Source of the DNA: HGM13233 sp964478515
GTDB lineage: Bacteria > Bacillota > Clostridia > Oscillospirales > Ruminococcaceae
Direction of reading: 5' to 3'
DNA: 64,000 bases
Assembly (NCBI GenBank): GCA_964478515.1
Contig: CAYZIL010000001.1
Span: 1 to 64,000, forward strand
Position numbers and translations under genes: made by a program
Shown: positions 61,679-64,000 of the stretch, piece after piece
How positions within the stretch are numbered: position 1 is the first letter of the stretch
How the letters are laid out: each line of letters begins with the position of its first letter
Notes under the pieces: model-generated
What the model was told of the DNA's origin: nothing
The model's input: only the letters and a program-made list of their open reading frames with translations
Databases searched by the model: none

Positions 61679-62064
61679 TCTGCGGCAGCGTCGTTTTTTA
61701 CCTCTGTCAACAGTGCAAAAAGCTCTTGCAGCCTTTGGTTTTCCTCGGCAAGAAATAAGTATCCGAACAGCGCTTCCAGCGCTGTCGCGTCGCGGTACTC
61801 GGCCGGGTTGCTGTTTTTTGGTACCGACGTCTTGGTGGCGTTGCGGCCGCGCCGCGCCACTGCCAGTTCCTGCTCGCTCAGGTGCGGCGTTAACTGTGCT
61901 AGCGCCCGGTGCTGGGCCTCGGCCTTAACATAGCTTACCGACAGCGCGTGCAAGCGCGCAGGATTAGTGTTCACCGTGCGGGCAATATGCTCGCGCACCA
62001 GCAGCTCGTACACAGCGTCGCCGACAAACGCAAGCTCGACGGCGCTCATCATTTTTAGGTCCAT
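61675..62064 (-). CDS. mrnC: Mini-ribonuclease 3
   Basis: The 129-residue protein is an RNase III catalytic domain without dsRNA-binding domain: LAFVGDAVYELLVREHI (catalytic Asp), and EYRDATALEALFGYLFL (catalytic Glu). Mini-III matures 23S rRNA in Firmicutes. AAGGAGATAT precedes the ATG. It is directly after obg, completing the rplU-rpmA-obg-mrnC group. Confidence 0.93.
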   Translation of the reverse strand: MDLKMMSAVELAFVGDAVYELLVREHIARTVNTNPARLHALSVSYVKAEAQHRALAQLTPHLSEQELAVARRGRNATKTSVPKNSNPAEYRDATALEALFGYLFLAEENQRLQELFALLTEVKNDAAAE

Positions 62065-62072
62065 ATATCTCC

Positions 62073-63332
62073 TTAGGGGATGTAATCAAACTGGTAATCT
62101 TCAATAAATATCGTGTCGTTTTCTTTGACGCCCTGCGCTTCCAGCTCGCTCAAAATACCGCTGTCGTCCAGCGCCCGCTGGAAATACATCAGCGACTCGT
62201 AGTCGGAAACATCGGTCGTGCGCAGTATGCGCACCAGCCACGGCGCGTCGATACGGAAACCATCCTCGACCTTTTCCACCGTGAAATTACGTCCCACCGG
62301 CGGCTGCGGCTTTTGGTAGTCGGGCTGAAAGCGCGCCGGCGGCGGCAGCTTGTCGAGCTTTGCGCTGACAGCCGCAATCAGCTCGCCAATTCCCTTGCGC
62401 GTTGCGGCGCTTATAGAGAAATATTCATACCCCTGCTGCTCCGCAAATTTGCGGAAGTCGGCCTCTTTCGAGGTATCTATGTCCGTTTTATTGCCCGCGA
62501 CTATCTGCGGCAGTTTTGCAAGCTTGTCGCTGAACGCGGCGAGCTCGCGGTTTATCTGGGCAAAATCCTCTTTCGGGTCGCGCCCCTCGCTGCCGGAAAC
62601 ATCCACCACATGCACGAGCATACGGCAGCGCTCAATGTGGCGCAAAAAACCTATACCGAGTCCCACACCGCTGGACGCGCCCTCAATAAGCCCGGGTATG
62701 TCCGCGGCGACGAAGGATTTTTCCGCGTCGACACGCACCACGCCCAGCATGGGCGACAGCGTGGTAAAATGGTAATTCCCTATTTTCGGCCGCGCCGAAC
62801 TTATTACCGACAGCAGCGTCGACTTGCCGACATTCGGAAAGCCCACCAGGCCGACGTCGGCTATTAACTTCAGTTCCAAAACTATATCGTATTTTTCGCC
62901 GGCAAGACCGGTCTTGGCAAAGCGCGGCACCTGCCTTGTGGGCGTGGCAAAGTGACTGTTGCCGAAGCCGCCCTTGCCGCCCTTCGCAATAACCACCGGT
63001 TCGTCGCCGCTGATATCGGCAATAACGGCGCCGCTTTCGCGCTCGCGAATAACGGTGCCGCGCGGCACGCGCACGACGAGAGCGTCGGCACTGCGGCCGC
63101 TGCAGCGCTTGCCGCGCCCCGGCTCACCGTCGGCCGCGCGGTACTTTTTTTTGTAGCGGAAGTCCAGCAGCGTTGCCAGGTGGTCGTCGGCAACAAAAAT
63201 AACGTCTCCGCCCTTGCCGCCGTCGCCGCCGTCCGGTCCGCCCGCCGCTACATATTTTTCGCGGTGAAAGCTTACGGCGCCGTCGCCGCCGGCGCCCGAC
63301 TCAACCGTGATGCGAGCTGTATCTACAAACAT
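62073..63332 (-). CDS. obg: GTPase Obg
   Basis: The 419-residue essential GTPase has the glycine-rich Obg fold at 1-155 (VESGAGGDGAVSFHREKYVA), a G domain (GFPNVGKSTLL, DIPGLIEGAS, AGNKTDI) and the C-terminal OCT domain found in Gram-positive Obg (KVEDGFRIDAPWLVRIL). It acts in ribosome assembly and stress. GGAG lies ten bases before the ATG. A terminator separates it from rpmA, so it may use partial read-through or another promoter. Confidence 0.96.
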   Translation of the reverse strand: MFVDTARITVESGAGGDGAVSFHREKYVAAGGPDGGDGGKGGDVIFVADDHLATLLDFRYKKKYRAADGEPGRGKRCSGRSADALVVRVPRGTVIRERESGAVIADISGDEPVVIAKGGKGGFGNSHFATPTRQVPRFAKTGLAGEKYDIVLELKLIADVGLVGFPNVGKSTLLSVISSARPKIGNYHFTTLSPMLGVVRVDAEKSFVAADIPGLIEGASSGVGLGIGFLRHIERCRMLVHVVDVSGSEGRDPKEDFAQINRELAAFSDKLAKLPQIVAGNKTDIDTSKEADFRKFAEQQGYEYFSISAATRKGIGELIAAVSAKLDKLPPPARFQPDYQKPQPPVGRNFTVEKVEDGFRIDAPWLVRILRTTDVSDYESLMYFQRALDDSGILSELEAQGVKENDTIFIEDYQFDYIP

Positions 63333-63360
63333 TTGTCACAAACTCCGTTTCGCTGTCATG

Positions 63361-63394
63361 AAAAAACCCCGGGCTAACGCTGAGTAAGCCCGGG
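63361..63394 (-). terminator. Terminator between rpmA and obg
   Basis: On the minus strand CCCGGGCT (63394-63387) pairs with AGCCCGGG (63375-63368), followed by GTTTTTT. Confidence 0.8.
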
Positions 63395-63409
63395 ATTATT
63401 GTTCTTTAT

Positions 63410-63664
63410 TCAGCTCTTAATTATGCTGACCTTTTTGCGATCACGACCGACGCGGCTGAATTTCACTCTGCCGTCGGCTGTGGCAAACAGTGTGTCGTCG
63501 CGGCCGATGCCCACGTTTTCACCCGGGTGAATGTGGGTACCGCGCTGACGTACCAGTATATTGCCGGCAAGCACGAACTGTCCGTCGGCACGTTTCGCGC
63601 CGAGGCGCTTGGATTCGGAATCGCGGCCGTTTTTAGTTGAGCCGACACCTTTTTTATGAGCCAT
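63410..63664 (-). CDS. rpmA: 50S ribosomal protein L27
   Basis: The 84-residue protein starts MAHKKGVGSTKNGRDSESK, the standard L27 N-terminus that reaches the peptidyl transferase centre. Unlike many Firmicutes L27 proteins it has no cleavable N-terminal extension, and the gap to rplU is only 18 bases, leaving no room for the Prp protease gene usually found there. AGGAGGTGCGATAGA precedes the ATG. Confidence 0.97.
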   Translation of the reverse strand: MAHKKGVGSTKNGRDSESKRLGAKRADGQFVLAGNILVRQRGTHIHPGENVGIGRDDTLFATADGRVKFSRVGRDRKKVSIIKS

Positions 63665-63682
63665 TCTATCGCACCTCCTGCG

Positions 63683-63994
63683 TTAAGCGTTAATTGATTT
63701 TATCTCGATTTTTGTGTACAACTGGCGGTGACCCATCTTGCGCTTGGAGTCCTTTTTAGGACGGTAAGTGAAGACGGTGATTTTTTTGCCCTTGCCCTGC
63801 TTGACGACGGTGCCGGTAACGGCAGCGCCGCTGACGGTGGGGGTGCCGACGGTCGTCTTTTTGTCGGTGCCCACGGCAAGAACTTTGTCAAATTCGACGG
63901 TGTCGCCGGCCGCGACGTCAAGCTTTTCGACGAAAATAACGTCGCCTTCGCTGACGCGGTACTGCTTGCCGCCGGTCTCAATAACTGCGTACAT
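63683..63994 (-). CDS. rplU: 50S ribosomal protein L21
   Basis: The 103-residue protein matches L21 from MYAVIETGGKQYRVSEGD to YTKIEIKSINA, including the TYRPKKDSKRKMGHRQ rRNA-binding stretch. It is the first gene of the rplU-rpmA group visible; its promoter lies beyond the window end. Confidence 0.97.
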   Translation of the reverse strand: MYAVIETGGKQYRVSEGDVIFVEKLDVAAGDTVEFDKVLAVGTDKKTTVGTPTVSGAAVTGTVVKQGKGKKITVFTYRPKKDSKRKMGHRQLYTKIEIKSINA

Positions 63995-64000
63995 TTTCTA

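Overview
The window looks like chromosomal DNA of a GC-rich member of the Clostridia (Bacillota). Supporting signs are the Rex repressor, an FtsK/SpoIIIE translocase near a TepA-type ClpP homologue, DUF951, DUF4364, Mini-RNase III, AGGAGG-type ribosome binding sites, frequent TTG starts, sortase-type xPxTG surface proteins and a c-di-GMP-I (GEMM) type riboswitch. No plasmid, phage or CRISPR module is visible. The only mobile DNA is one intact REP-associated tyrosine transposase (RAYT) and one decayed copy.

Layout. 1-1.1 kb: 3' part of a repeat-rich sortase-anchored surface protein, followed by an unexplained structured RNA-like segment. 1.5-6.4 kb: two MORN-repeat genes and a four-gene operon of unknown function. 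6.5-9.8 kb: promoter, GEMM-like riboswitch, terminator and a hybrid sensor histidine kinase. 10-15.2 kb: rhomboid-like membrane protein, fructokinase, trpS, gltX and a methyltransferase; the trpS and gltX promoters abut at their -35 boxes. 15.2-23.7 kb: uraA with a long leader, a zinc-ribbon membrane protein, yfbR, the VTC-DUF4956-CotH cluster, and the GGGtGRT/NifU-like pair. 23.8-26.7 kb: secA. 26.7-29.8 kb: an accessory island of lower GC with the RAYT, its relic and three unrecognised proteins. 29.8-38.8 kb: MFS transporter, DUF3006, ComEC-like hydrolase, ftsK, uppP, tepA, rex and a metallo-beta-lactamase-fold enzyme. 38.8-46.3 kb: feoAB, a radical SAM protein, deoB, an HTH-desulfoferrodoxin protein, a 5'-nucleotidase-like enzyme and tRNA-Ser(GGA). 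46.5-52.5 kb: DUF951-prfA-tsaC-coaE/M18 operon, an S1 protein and DUF4364. 52.6-61.6 kb: a CrtI-like flavoenzyme with a C-terminal Fe-S-type domain, a putative glycosyl hydrolase, a VWA surface protein, gtrA, and a TetR gene divergent from a small three-gene cluster. 61.7-64 kb: rplU-rpmA-obg-mrnC.

How the genes work together. Most are housekeeping: translation (trpS, gltX, prfA, tsaC, tRNA-Ser, L21, L27, Obg, Mini-RNase III), secretion (secA), chromosome segregation (ftsK), envelope (uppP, gtrA, sortase substrates), redox and iron (rex, feoAB, NifU-like, desulfoferrodoxin-like) and nucleotide salvage (uraA, deoB, yfbR).

The parts most worth following up are the unknown operon at 2.9-6.4 kb, REP-like inverted repeats at matching positions inside both RAYT copies, the riboswitch-controlled kinase, the in-frame coaE/aminopeptidase read-through, the flavoenzyme fusion, and the structured segment near 1.3 kb. 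All calls rest on reading the sequence; no database search was run.
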